This document shows positions 7,559 to 15,925 of a DNA stretch of 64,000 nt, one piece after another. Below the pieces are notes generated by a model. That model saw nothing but the letters and a program-made list of their open reading frames with translations. It ran no database searches and was not told the DNA's origin. The position numbers and the translations under genes are program-made. Source of the stretch: UBA1366 sp047602575 (lineage in GTDB: Bacteria > Bacillota > Clostridia > Oscillospirales > Ruminococcaceae); assembly GCA_047602575.1 (NCBI GenBank), contig JASGGY010000003.1, positions 186,001 to 250,000 on the forward strand, written 5' to 3'. Every line of letters starts with the position of its first letter. The first letter of the stretch is position 1.

Positions 7559-7792
7559 ATGAATAGAGAAAAATCGTTGAATGATCTGCATCCGGGACAG
7601 AGTGCAGTTATTAGGTCAATTTTATCCATCGGCAGTATACGAAGAAGACTTCAGGACATCGGGTTAATTGAAGGCACAAAGGTGAGATGCGTTCTGAGAA
7701 GCCCCTCCGGAGATCCGACTGCTTTTTTAATCAGAGGTGCTGTGATAGCGCTCAGGATCGAAGATTCATCAAATATTCTTATTGCAAACTAA
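7559..7792 (+). CDS. feoA: Ferrous iron transport protein FeoA
   Basis: The 77-aa SH3-like protein begins at ATG 7559 after a GAGGTG site; a GTG at 7547 in the same frame overlaps that site and is less likely. It shows SLNDLHPGQSAVIRSI, the RRRLQDIGLIEGTKV core and GAVIALRIEDSSNILI, the standard FeoA pattern. FeoA is a small cytoplasmic partner that stimulates the FeoB iron channel. The gene runs straight into feoB: its TAA overlaps an ATG that could open feoB. Confidence 0.9.
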   Translation: MNREKSLNDLHPGQSAVIRSILSIGSIRRRLQDIGLIEGTKVRCVLRSPSGDPTAFLIRGAVIALRIEDSSNILIAN

Positions 7793-7810
7793 ATGAATCA
7801 GGGGGCGTAT

Positions 7811-9964
7811 ATGAATACATGTGATAAATCAGCAGAGGATACAAAAACAGACCTTACAGGTCTTTCAATCATAAAATCAACTCCGGATGATAAAGTGGTT
7901 GCACTAGCGGGGAACCCCAATGTCGGAAAAAGCACGGTTTTTAACAGCCTGACCGGAATGAATCAACACACCGGTAACTGGCCGGGAAAAACCGTCACAA
8001 ACGCACAGGGACAGTATCGCATCGGAGAGAGAACTTACATACTCGTCGATATCCCCGGCACTTATTCCATCATGTCAAATTCTTCGGACGAAGAAGCCGC
8101 CCGTAATTTTATCTGTTTCGGCGAACCGGACGCAGTGGTTGTCGTCTGCGATGCAACCTGTCTGGAGCGAAACATGAATCTGGTTTTGCAGATACTTGAA
8201 ATCACAGAAAATGTCATCGTCTGTGTCAATCTGATGGATGAAGCAAAGAAAAAAAATATCCGCATTGATTTGGATGCGATATCGAAGAAGCTAGGTGTTC
8301 TTGTCATTGGTACCGCAGCACGGAAAAAGAAAAGCCTTGACAGATTGACCGCCTGTATCAGAGAAATGACGGAGAAACCGCACGGCGAGAAACTCAGACC
8401 CATTCCGGTAAGATACATCAACCCGATTGAAGCCGCCTTGTCGGTGATTGAGCCTGTGGTGAAAGAGAAATTCGCAAACAGAATCAATTCACGCTGGCTT
8501 AGCTTAAAGCTTCTGGATTATGATGAACCGCTGATGCGTTCTGTTAATCAGTTTTTAGGAAAAGATCTGCTTGCTGATCCTGCTATCCGCAAGGCGTTCG
8601 ATCATGCCGAAAGGCTTTTGACGGACAGCGGAATCAGCAAAGAAATTCTACGTGACAGGATTGTTTCCTGCATCATTCTGACGTCTGAGGACATTTGTCT
8701 GGATACCGTCCATTTTGAAAAAGCGGATTATGACGCACGGGACCGAAAAATCGACAGACTTCTCACCGGAAAGCTGACCGGATTTCCCATCATGGCTGCT
8801 ATGCTGCTGTGCATCTTCTGGCTGACCATCACCGGAGCGAATTATCCCTCGCAGCTGCTTGCGGATGGACTGTTTCGTGTACAGGATTGGCTGACAGCCG
8901 GATTTCTACGCCTTGGTGCTCCGCAATGGCTGCACGGCATTCTGATTCTCGGCGTTTACAGGGTGCTTGCCTGGGTTGTTTCTGTTATGCTTCCGCCGAT
9001 GGCGATATTTTTTCCCTTGTTCACGCTGCTTGAGGATTTGGGGTATCTTCCGCGCGTGGCATTTAATCTGGATAAGCAATTCAAGAAATGCTGTGCGTGC
9101 GGCAAGCAGGCGCTTACCATGTGCATGGGCTTCGGCTGCAACGCCGCCGGAATTACGGGCTGCAGAATCATCGACTCGCCGCGCGAGCGTCTGATTGCAA
9201 TCATAACCAATAATTTTGTGCCCTGCAACGGAAGATTTCCAACGATCATCGCCATTTTAACAATGTTTTTCGTAGGAACATCATCGGGTATTTTTGAATC
9301 AATTTTCACCGCTGCACTGCTGACGCTTGTGATTCTGCTCGGCGTGATGATGACATTTTTTGTTTCAAAACTCCTTTCAAAAACGATTTTAAAAGGAGTA
9401 CCATCATCATTTACCCTAGAGCTTCCGCCTTACAGAAAGCCGCAGGTGGGAAAGGTGATTGTTCGTTCCATTTGCGACAGAACGCTGTTTGTGCTTGCCA
9501 GAGCCGTTGTGGTGGCAGCTCCGGCGGGGCTCGTCATCTGGATCATGGCAAATGTAACGATCGGCGACACATCGCTGCTCCTGCATTGCTCTGGTTTTCT
9601 CGATCCCTTCGCAAAGCTTCTTGGACTGGACGGCGTCATTCTGCTGTCCTTCATCCTTGGATTCCCGGCGAATGAAATTGTCGTACCGATTATGATTATG
9701 GCATATATGTCAACCGGAAGTCTGGTCGAATTTGAAAGCCTGTCCGATTTAAAGCAGCTGCTGATTCAAAATCACTGGACATGGGTTACCGCAATCAGCA
9801 CGATGCTGTTTTCGCTCATGCACTGGCCCTGTTCGACGACCTGCCTCACAATCAAAAAAGAAACGCAGAGCTTGAAATGGACTGTGGTGTCATTCCTCGT
9901 TCCCACCGTCATGGGTGTTGCGGTTTGCTTTCTGTTTGCGAGCCTTGCCCGGTTACTGGTTTGA
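7811..9964 (+). CDS. feoB: Ferrous iron transporter FeoB
   Basis: A full-length FeoB (717 aa from ATG 7811, which has a GGGGG site; ATG 7793 is six codons earlier without one). The N-terminal G domain has GNPNVGKST (G1, residues 34-42), a GNWPGKTV switch, DIPGTYS (G3) and NLMD (G4, about 139-142). The C-terminal half is a polytopic membrane domain with the two Gate regions. These include LLEDLGYLPRVAF and the conserved cysteine-rich CCACGKQALTMCMGFGCN segment, then FVPCNGRFP. It imports Fe(II) at the cytoplasmic membrane. No feoC follows. Confidence 0.95.
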   Translation: MNTCDKSAEDTKTDLTGLSIIKSTPDDKVVALAGNPNVGKSTVFNSLTGMNQHTGNWPGKTVTNAQGQYRIGERTYILVDIPGTYSIMSNSSDEEAARNFICFGEPDAVVVVCDATCLERNMNLVLQILEITENVIVCVNLMDEAKKKNIRIDLDAISKKLGVLVIGTAARKKKSLDRLTACIREMTEKPHGEKLRPIPVRYINPIEAALSVIEPVVKEKFANRINSRWLSLKLLDYDEPLMRSVNQFLGKDLLADPAIRKAFDHAERLLTDSGISKEILRDRIVSCIILTSEDICLDTVHFEKADYDARDRKIDRLLTGKLTGFPIMAAMLLCIFWLTITGANYPSQLLADGLFRVQDWLTAGFLRLGAPQWLHGILILGVYRVLAWVVSVMLPPMAIFFPLFTLLEDLGYLPRVAFNLDKQFKKCCACGKQALTMCMGFGCNAAGITGCRIIDSPRERLIAIITNNFVPCNGRFPTIIAILTMFFVGTSSGIFESIFTAALLTLVILLGVMMTFFVSKLLSKTILKGVPSSFTLELPPYRKPQVGKVIVRSICDRTLFVLARAVVVAAPAGLVIWIMANVTIGDTSLLLHCSGFLDPFAKLLGLDGVILLSFILGFPANEIVVPIMIMAYMSTGSLVEFESLSDLKQLLIQNHWTWVTAISTMLFSLMHWPCSTTCLTIKKETQSLKWTVVSFLVPTVMGVAVCFLFASLARLLV

Positions 9965-10232
9965 CGTATTCATAGCAGATTACACCTATGTCAATCACAT
10001 AGTAACGAAAACCTATCCGCATGATACGCTCAGATTACAATCCCCCGCAACACTTTTGATGCTGTCTGATATCATTTTCAGCTTCGCCTGCAAGGAGAAC
10101 AGTTTAAATAAGCGCTGTTCCGCCGCCCGCCGTCGGTGACGCGCCTTTCTTGCGGCTTCGCGCAGGGCGTTGCCCTCCGGTTCTGCGCTCCGCTTTCTCC
10201 ATAAAACGAAAAGCCCCCCGATAAGGAGAGCT
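9965..10232. other. Intergenic stretch with a decayed coding fragment
   Basis: Between feoB and a small hypothetical gene, the minus strand (about 10013-10200) encodes a basic helix-rich fragment with AARKARHRRRAAEQRLF and LQAKLKMISDSI. It has no start signal. The base composition is much more GC-rich than feoB. I cannot assign it to a family. It may be the tail of a mobile-element gene. Confidence 0.3.
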
Positions 10233-10496
10233 TTATGAATAGAATGTAATAACCACATCGGATAGCAATGTTTCGAGCGGCTCGCCATTGACGAGGAAGG
10301 AATGTACCAAATCTTGCGCACATAGAAACACTTCGTGCTTATCCTCCGGTTGATCGGCGGTTATCTGTTCCCCGATAAAGATGCCATCATCCCACCATGT
10401 CAAAATAGTGTAGTGTTTGTCGCTGCAGTCGAACATAATGTCCCCGCCCTCATCAATCAATTTGATAAAATCTTCTTTGCTATCCACTTTGCCCAT
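10233..10496 (-). CDS. Hypothetical small acidic protein
   Basis: This 87-aa protein starts at ATG 10496, with an AAAGGTG site 9 nt upstream; longer versions from GTG 10508 are less likely. It begins GKVDSKEDFIKLIDEGGDIMF, then HYTILTWWDDGIFIGEQ, and has no membrane segment. The pattern of a short alpha-helix followed by beta strands with WW is familiar from small uncharacterised proteins of Clostridia, but I cannot name a function. It follows the GGDEF gene on the same strand by about 90 nt and may be co-transcribed. Confidence 0.55.
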   Translation of the reverse strand: MGKVDSKEDFIKLIDEGGDIMFDCSDKHYTILTWWDDGIFIGEQITADQPEDKHEVFLCAQDLVHSFLVNGEPLETLLSDVVITFYS

Positions 10497-10585
10497 ACGC
10501 ATTTGCACCTTTTTTATTGCCCTCTGTATTTCTGCTCAAGCTCGGTTCGCTTCCGTTGCATTGACCGCCATTGACACTGCAACCG

Positions 10586-12484
10586 TCAGCTCCCGCGGCG
10601 GTTTCGCTTTTGGGTTTTGTCGGAATATAACAATTTATCCGCTTCCTTGAGCAGAATGTCAAAATCAATGTCATTTGTATCCGAAACAATCACGCCGATG
10701 CTTGATGACACCTGATATGGTTTCCCTGAATGCAGATTGTAACACGCCAGCGCTTCCATGAATTCTCTGCGAATTTGATCCTGATCCACCGCTCCGCTTG
10801 CAGCCGGCGCAATCGCCAGAAGCTCATCCCCGCCGATGCGCGCACAGAGTTTGTTTTCAAGACGCACACCAGACAACGCATTTGCCACAGCGCAAATGGC
10901 ATCATCGCCCTCGTCGTGACCGAATGTATCGTTGATGCATTTCAGCCCGTCCAGATCGGCAGAAACGACAGCCAAGCAAGTGTTTGGCTGCTCCCGGAGT
11001 TCGTTTAAAACAGGCGTCAATTCTTTATAAAATCCATTTCGGTTATACAATCCGGTCAGGGAATCGTATTTGTAAATCTGTTCGATGTGCGCAGCCATGT
11101 ATTTCTGAAACCGAACATTTCGGTATCCCCCCACCGCGTTGCTCAGGGCATAGACAAACTGCGGTATTTTCAAATAGCTCTCAGCGTCCACGGTGAAATG
11201 AAAGCAGGTATAGCCCAGAGGAATATTCAAAAAATTAACCGCGGTAAAAATCAACGGATTGTTTTTGCTCAATATAAAATCCAGATCCGGCACAATGTCT
11301 TTTCTGGAAAATGCACCGCCGAAGGATTCGTCGGTGTCAGCTTGAAAAATCACTGTCATGATTTCGCTAAACAAGGAGCCGTCTGATTTTACAGTCGGAT
11401 CTGCGGTTTCGTCCAAGCAGTCGGCATTGAGTAAACAACACATATTATAGAAAGAAAATTTACCGATATGCCGCGAAACCTGTACTGGGTTTTCGCAACT
11501 CAGAATTTCTCCCGTCATTTCGTGCAGGGAGCGCGCCTCCTCAAGATAGCGATAAAATCTGTCATTTAATTGCTTGAGCCGTCCGCCTGCGTCATTCGGC
11601 ACGGTCTTTCCGCAACCGCAGGATTGTTCCAGCAACAGCTGATACCCCACCGGATATATGCCGTTGATGCTTTCTCCGGAAAAAGCTTTTGAAAGCAGTT
11701 CGGTCACCTGATCGGCGATTGCCTGAAGGCTCAATTCGCAGGTGGACAACGACGGCGTTGAGAGCTTTGCATCACAAGTTCCGTCAAAGCCCGTGACGAT
11801 GATATCCTCCGGAACAGAATATCCGCTCGTTTTCAGCACGGAACAAACTGCGATCGCCATGGTGTCATTTGCGCAGATGATCGCCTGCGGCAGCGAACCT
11901 TCTTTTAGAATCGCCGCGGTTTCTTTTTCAGTCGGCTTCGACCAGTAATCTCCATACCGAACCTCATCGGGTTTTTCGCAGATCCCGTTTTCACGCATCA
12001 CTTGTTTGAAAATATGAATGCGTTCCTCCGAATAGACTTCGCCCTTTATCCCTGCCATCATAACAATATCGCGAAGCCCGTGGTGCTCGACCACATGACG
12101 CACCAAATTCTCAAAGCCCTTTTTATAGCCGATCAACAGATTGGCGCATCCGGAAATCCCGCCGCTGATTGCACCGTCTATCACAATCACCGGTTTCCCC
12201 GCCGCTGATGCTTTCATCGCAATTTCCTGTAAGAGCTGCTTGTCGTAGAAGGTATCCCGAAAAAGCACCACCGCGTCAATCACGTCATAATCGATCAGGT
12301 CGAAAACCGATTTTTCTCCGGTTTCATTGAGCGTGTTCCAAAAAAGATCTGAACAGGTCTGATAAATGAACATCCGACAGTCCAATTTTTTGAAACTTTC
12401 ATGCAAGGTGCTGATATAATCAAAATTGCACTCCAAGTTGACTCTGATGATACAGACAGCAATGATCTTTTTCCCCTTAATCAA
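10586..12484 (-). CDS. LacI-type sensor domain fused to GGDEF diguanylate cyclase domain
   Basis: A 632-aa soluble protein with no signal peptide. Residues 5-290 are a periplasmic-binding-like type I domain of the LacI/Peripla_BP_3 kind, with VVLFRDTF, QAIICANDTMAIAV and IVTGFDGTCDAKLSTPSLSTCE. A linker follows with the CGCGK turn. Residues 470-632 are a GGDEF domain opening with YDSLTGLYNRNGF. The signature reads IGGDELLA at 550-557, with Leu in place of the usual Phe, and no RxxD inhibitory site is visible upstream. The start is TTG 12484 behind a GGGGG site. It probably makes cyclic di-GMP in response to a cytoplasmic sugar-like ligand. Confidence 0.78.
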   Translation of the reverse strand: MIKGKKIIAVCIIRVNLECNFDYISTLHESFKKLDCRMFIYQTCSDLFWNTLNETGEKSVFDLIDYDVIDAVVLFRDTFYDKQLLQEIAMKASAAGKPVIVIDGAISGGISGCANLLIGYKKGFENLVRHVVEHHGLRDIVMMAGIKGEVYSEERIHIFKQVMRENGICEKPDEVRYGDYWSKPTEKETAAILKEGSLPQAIICANDTMAIAVCSVLKTSGYSVPEDIIVTGFDGTCDAKLSTPSLSTCELSLQAIADQVTELLSKAFSGESINGIYPVGYQLLLEQSCGCGKTVPNDAGGRLKQLNDRFYRYLEEARSLHEMTGEILSCENPVQVSRHIGKFSFYNMCCLLNADCLDETADPTVKSDGSLFSEIMTVIFQADTDESFGGAFSRKDIVPDLDFILSKNNPLIFTAVNFLNIPLGYTCFHFTVDAESYLKIPQFVYALSNAVGGYRNVRFQKYMAAHIEQIYKYDSLTGLYNRNGFYKELTPVLNELREQPNTCLAVVSADLDGLKCINDTFGHDEGDDAICAVANALSGVRLENKLCARIGGDELLAIAPAASGAVDQDQIRREFMEALACYNLHSGKPYQVSSSIGVIVSDTNDIDFDILLKEADKLLYSDKTQKRNRRGS

Positions 12485-12584
12485 ACAATCGCCCCCATTC
12501 TGTTCCGATTACTTTTGTCATGTGAATTTCTTGCTCTGATTATAACACATTTATCCCGCAATTTCAATAATTTTTATAAATATT

Positions 12585-12681
12585 GCTGTTACACCTAAAA
12601 TGCAGACGCGAATGAGTGGAATGAGATTAATGAAAATCAGATGGTGTAATCAATGAAAAATAGTACCTATCGCGATTTCGG
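12585..12681 (+). mobile_element. IS3-type left-end relic
   Basis: A 97-bp segment matches the left end and first codons of the IS3-type element at 30742: shared GCTGTTACAC, AGTGGAATRAG, and GAAAARTAGTACCTATMGCGA-like stretches. Only the terminus and the first six or so transposase codons remain. The rest of 12485-12941 (about 450 bp between genes) holds the promoter region of the GGDEF gene, this relic and the SDR terminator. I see no other gene there. Confidence 0.65.
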
Positions 12682-12843
12682 ATGAATTAGGTGCCCTTTG
12701 CACATCAACCCTTCCGTAAGATACTCATCTTCTTTGTGAATGAGGAGATATGCGTTTTGTCCGCAATCAGCTCCGGCGGTGAATTCGCATCTACAAGAAC
12801 GCAATGGTTCGCTTCTGTAAAATCTTTCTCCGGATATAAAAAG

Positions 12844-12869
12844 GCAGTTAAACCATTCGATTTAACTGC
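12844..12869 (-). terminator. Terminator after the epimerase-SDR operon
   Basis: A perfect 9-bp inverted repeat (GCAGTTAAA / TTTAACTGC) with an 8-nt loop is followed on the minus strand by CTTTTT. Confidence 0.75.
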
Positions 12870-12941
12870 GCTTTATCACTTCGGTTACTATTATTGCTGC
12901 TATGTTTTTGATGCGAAAACGCAACCATACTTCGTTCGATG

Positions 12942-13676
12942 CTACCCCTCATTTTCCGCCTCGGCAACGGCTTCTTCAAGGGTCATTCCAGCAAACCGCT
13001 GTGCGTGCAGCAGGCGTCCGCTCTTTTTATCGCTGACAAATGCACCTACCACAATTCCGGGAATCACGCTGTCAACGACATTCGGTGCATGGGGTCCGCC
13101 CAAATCCGTTCTGCACCAGCCAGGATCGGTGAGATTCATCATGACATCCGTGCCCTCAATGATTGTGGCAAGGTCCGTTGTGAACTTGTCAAGCGCGGCT
13201 TTGCTTGCGGAGTATCCCGCTTGCTGCGGCTCGTTCCTGATGCCGCTGGTAGTGTTGATGATTCTGCCGAAACCGCGTTCTATCATCTTCGGCAGAAAGT
13301 GATAGCATATCATCGCCGGCGCTATGGTATTAATCAGAAAGCTTTCGGTAAAATCCGCAACGGGGGTTTGAAAATATTCCGTTCTGTATGCAATCTGAAC
13401 CGCAGCGTCGTTGAACACAATGTCAATCTGCGTTCCCTTGTCATCAATTTCACGCAGCATGGCGGAAACCTGTTCGAACTTTGCTAGCTCTGCCGCAACG
13501 GCGTAAGCATCGACGCCAAGCGCCTTTACCTCTTGCAGCACCGGTTCGGTATGATCCAGATTCCGGCTGTGCAGCACAAGGTTGCAGCCCTGCTTCGCCA
13601 TGAAAATTGCGATTTCATAGCCAACGCCGCGGCTGGCACCTGTAATCAGCGCCCATTTATTTTTTACATTCGTCAT
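12942..13676 (-). CDS. SDR family NAD(P)-dependent oxidoreductase
   Basis: A complete 244-aa classical short-chain dehydrogenase. The nucleotide site TGASRGVG is at residues 12-19, the NNAG-type strand is NDAA at 89-92, catalytic Ser is in TTSG (about 144), and the YSASK active site is Tyr155/Lys159. It catalyses NAD(P)H-linked oxidation or reduction of a small carbonyl or alcohol; the substrate cannot be read from sequence. The start codon overlaps the stop of the upstream epimerase gene (ATGA), so the two are translationally coupled. A terminator follows about 70 nt downstream. Confidence 0.85.
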   Translation of the reverse strand: MTNVKNKWALITGASRGVGYEIAIFMAKQGCNLVLHSRNLDHTEPVLQEVKALGVDAYAVAAELAKFEQVSAMLREIDDKGTQIDIVFNDAAVQIAYRTEYFQTPVADFTESFLINTIAPAMICYHFLPKMIERGFGRIINTTSGIRNEPQQAGYSASKAALDKFTTDLATIIEGTDVMMNLTDPGWCRTDLGGPHAPNVVDSVIPGIVVGAFVSDKKSGRLLHAQRFAGMTLEEAVAEAENEG

Positions 13677-14692
13677 GCCAGTATCTCCTTCTTTGCTTTT
13701 TCTAAATGATGAATCACTTTATCGCACCATAGGTCAAATTCGGCATCCTCAATCTGATATTCCTTGTGCAAGAGAATATACCTGACCGATTCCGCAACGC
13801 CGATGTCAAAGCGCTTTGCTGCTATGAATCCAGGGACAAGCTTTTTGAGCTTGCTGTTGTCAAACACAACAGAATTTGCCTTGTCCCCGATCAGACTTCC
13901 TTTAAAGTCATAATCGCCGACGGCATCAAGAAAATCTGACGGCACATAATACGGGTTGAGCTTGACGCCCAGCACATTGGCAATGCAGGTATAAATCTGG
14001 TTCCATGTCACTGTTTCATCCGAGGTGATCTGAACGGCTTCTCCGATTGCGTGGATGTTGCCCAGCAGCCCGATAAAAGCCTTTGCAAAATCGCTGTTGT
14101 GTGTCATGGTCCACAGGGACGTTCCGTCGCCGTGAATGATCACCGGTTTGCCTTCCATCATTCGTTTCACGACCTGCCAGCTGCCTTTGTCGCCGTGAAC
14201 GCCCAGCGGAACATACCGCTCGTCATAAGTGTGGCTCGGCCTGATGATTGTGACGGGGAAATTGTGTTCCCTGTACAGCTCCATCAAATACGCTTCGCAA
14301 GCGATTTTATTACGCGAATATTCCCAGTACGGATTCGACAGTGGTGTTCCCTCCGTAATCCTGTAATCGCTCAGCGGTTTCTGATAGGCAGACGCGGAAC
14401 TGATGAATATAAACTGCTTTGTTTTCCCCGCAAACAGTCTGTAATCACGTTCAAGCTGCGACGGCACGAATGCGATAAAATCAGCCACCACATCAAAGCT
14501 TAACCCTTTGATTTTTTCAGCCACGGAGGTTTCATCATTGATGTCCGCTTTGATTACCGTTACATTTGACTGCAGCATATCATTGCGGTTTCCGCGGTTG
14601 ATCATATAAAGCTGAATCTCGGGATTTTCGAGCAGCTTTCTGGAAATTGCAGCACTGATAATGCCCGTGCCACCAATAAACAAAACCTTCAT
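13673..14692 (-). CDS. NAD-dependent epimerase/dehydratase family protein
   Basis: This 339-aa extended SDR has the GGTGIIS dinucleotide motif at residues 7-13, an ADINDE acidic pair, FISSASAY and the catalytic pair Tyr125/Lys129 in YSRNK. Its overall pattern is close to the NAD-epimerase group with a C-terminal substrate lobe (residues 180-339). It precedes the SDR gene with a 4-nt overlap and is divergent from an AraC-type regulator at 14881. The three genes probably form one metabolic unit for a modified sugar or aldehyde, controlled by the AraC protein. Confidence 0.82.
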   Translation of the reverse strand: MKVLFIGGTGIISAAISRKLLENPEIQLYMINRGNRNDMLQSNVTVIKADINDETSVAEKIKGLSFDVVADFIAFVPSQLERDYRLFAGKTKQFIFISSASAYQKPLSDYRITEGTPLSNPYWEYSRNKIACEAYLMELYREHNFPVTIIRPSHTYDERYVPLGVHGDKGSWQVVKRMMEGKPVIIHGDGTSLWTMTHNSDFAKAFIGLLGNIHAIGEAVQITSDETVTWNQIYTCIANVLGVKLNPYYVPSDFLDAVGDYDFKGSLIGDKANSVVFDNSKLKKLVPGFIAAKRFDIGVAESVRYILLHKEYQIEDAEFDLWCDKVIHHLEKAKKEILA

Positions 14693-14880
14693 TCTGATGC
14701 CTCCGTTCGCTCTGGTCCTCGGTTCGTACTTTCTTTTATGCAGAACAATAAACCTGCAAAATCATTCATGACCATAGCAATTTTCACGATCATTCTATGC
14801 TTTAAGTATAGCATTCCCGACCGGAATATGATATAATGAAACAAATCAAAAATTGTATAAATCTATTTTCGGAGGCTGCT

Positions 14881-15768
14881 ATGTATACGTTGTTCGAGGA
14901 AAGCGACAGATTGAATTCGCCGGTAGAGTGCTTCGTTTTCGATACCAGACGGGAGAAATTCCCCGTCAGACCGCATTGGCATTATTTTATTGAATTGATT
15001 TATGTCTATCAGGGCACGGTGCGGATCACCGCCGGCGCGGAAAGCTATACGCTTGCACCCGACGAAATGGCTGTTTTTCATCCGAAAGTCATTCATTCCA
15101 TTGAAAATGCCGAAAACTGTGATGTACCGCCGATCTATGCAGTTATGAAATTTGACATCAACAGGCTGCGTATGACTTCTGATTACGCGCCGAAGCTGCG
15201 GGAAATTTTCCGCGAAGCCGAAAAGCACCCCTGTGCATCCATCCTGATATCCGCCGCGCAAAACCGTGAGATTGGCACGGAGCTGCTGATAAAAAGCTGC
15301 ATCAAAGAGATGTCCGCCCGTGATTACGGTTACGGAACGGTTCTGGATTCACAGCTATATGTACTGCTGACACAAATATTGCGCGTATGGCGCAGAACAG
15401 GCTTTGTCGTAATGCCTGCGCCATACAAAGTGAATGAGAACGACTCAATTTATACCATCACAGAATACATTGACGCACATTCTTCAGAAAATCTGAAAGT
15501 GAGCGAGCTTGCCAAAAAGTGCGGCATGAGTTATTCCTATTTTGCAAAATGCTTTCGTGATTTATACAAGCAATCCTGCAAGAATTTCATCAACTTTATC
15601 CGCGTCAGCAAAGCCTGCGATTATCTGATGTTCACCAGTTTTGACATGAGCTATATCGGGCAGGAAACGGGCTTCTCCGATTGCAGCCATTTCGTGAAAA
15701 CCTTCCATACGATAAAAGGGATCACCCCCAAGCAATTCCGGCTGAAAAACAGGCAGGAGGCATTATAG
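14881..15768 (+). CDS. AraC family transcriptional regulator with cupin sensor domain
   Basis: The start is ATG 14881 behind a strong GGAGG site, giving 295 aa; an upstream in-frame start at 14836 lacks a site. Residues 20-110 form a cupin-type sensor with RPHWHYFIELIYVYQGTV and FHPKVIHSIE. The C-terminal 100 residues hold two HTH units: VSELAKKCGMSYSYFAKCF, and the second half with DMSYIGQETGFSDCSHFVKTFHTIKGITPKQFR. A TATAAT at 14832-14837 lacks a good -35 box, fitting an activated promoter. It probably controls the divergent epimerase-SDR operon. Confidence 0.88.
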   Translation: MYTLFEESDRLNSPVECFVFDTRREKFPVRPHWHYFIELIYVYQGTVRITAGAESYTLAPDEMAVFHPKVIHSIENAENCDVPPIYAVMKFDINRLRMTSDYAPKLREIFREAEKHPCASILISAAQNREIGTELLIKSCIKEMSARDYGYGTVLDSQLYVLLTQILRVWRRTGFVVMPAPYKVNENDSIYTITEYIDAHSSENLKVSELAKKCGMSYSYFAKCFRDLYKQSCKNFINFIRVSKACDYLMFTSFDMSYIGQETGFSDCSHFVKTFHTIKGITPKQFRLKNRQEAL

Positions 15769-15827
15769 AATGTATGGTCGCCGGTGAAATTCGGGTGCTA
15801 TCAACGTTTGTTTTTCTTAGAAAATGC

Positions 15828-15860
15828 AAGAAACCCACGTAAATACGCGGGTTTCTTTTA
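15828..15860 (+). terminator. Terminator of the araC-type gene
   Basis: A 12-bp stem (one mismatch) with a 6-nt loop and a TTTTAT tail, 60 nt after the stop codon. Confidence 0.8.
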
Positions 15861-15925
15861 TGCCATATTACGCCGTAACATCATAACTTCCCAAGCCGGA
15901 CTCGAATTGCAGTCATCAGTTATAT

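Noticed and set aside
12691..13302. Plus-strand open frame of 203 codons
   Set aside because: It lies antisense to the SDR gene for most of its length and has no family pattern or ribosome site; it is a shadow.
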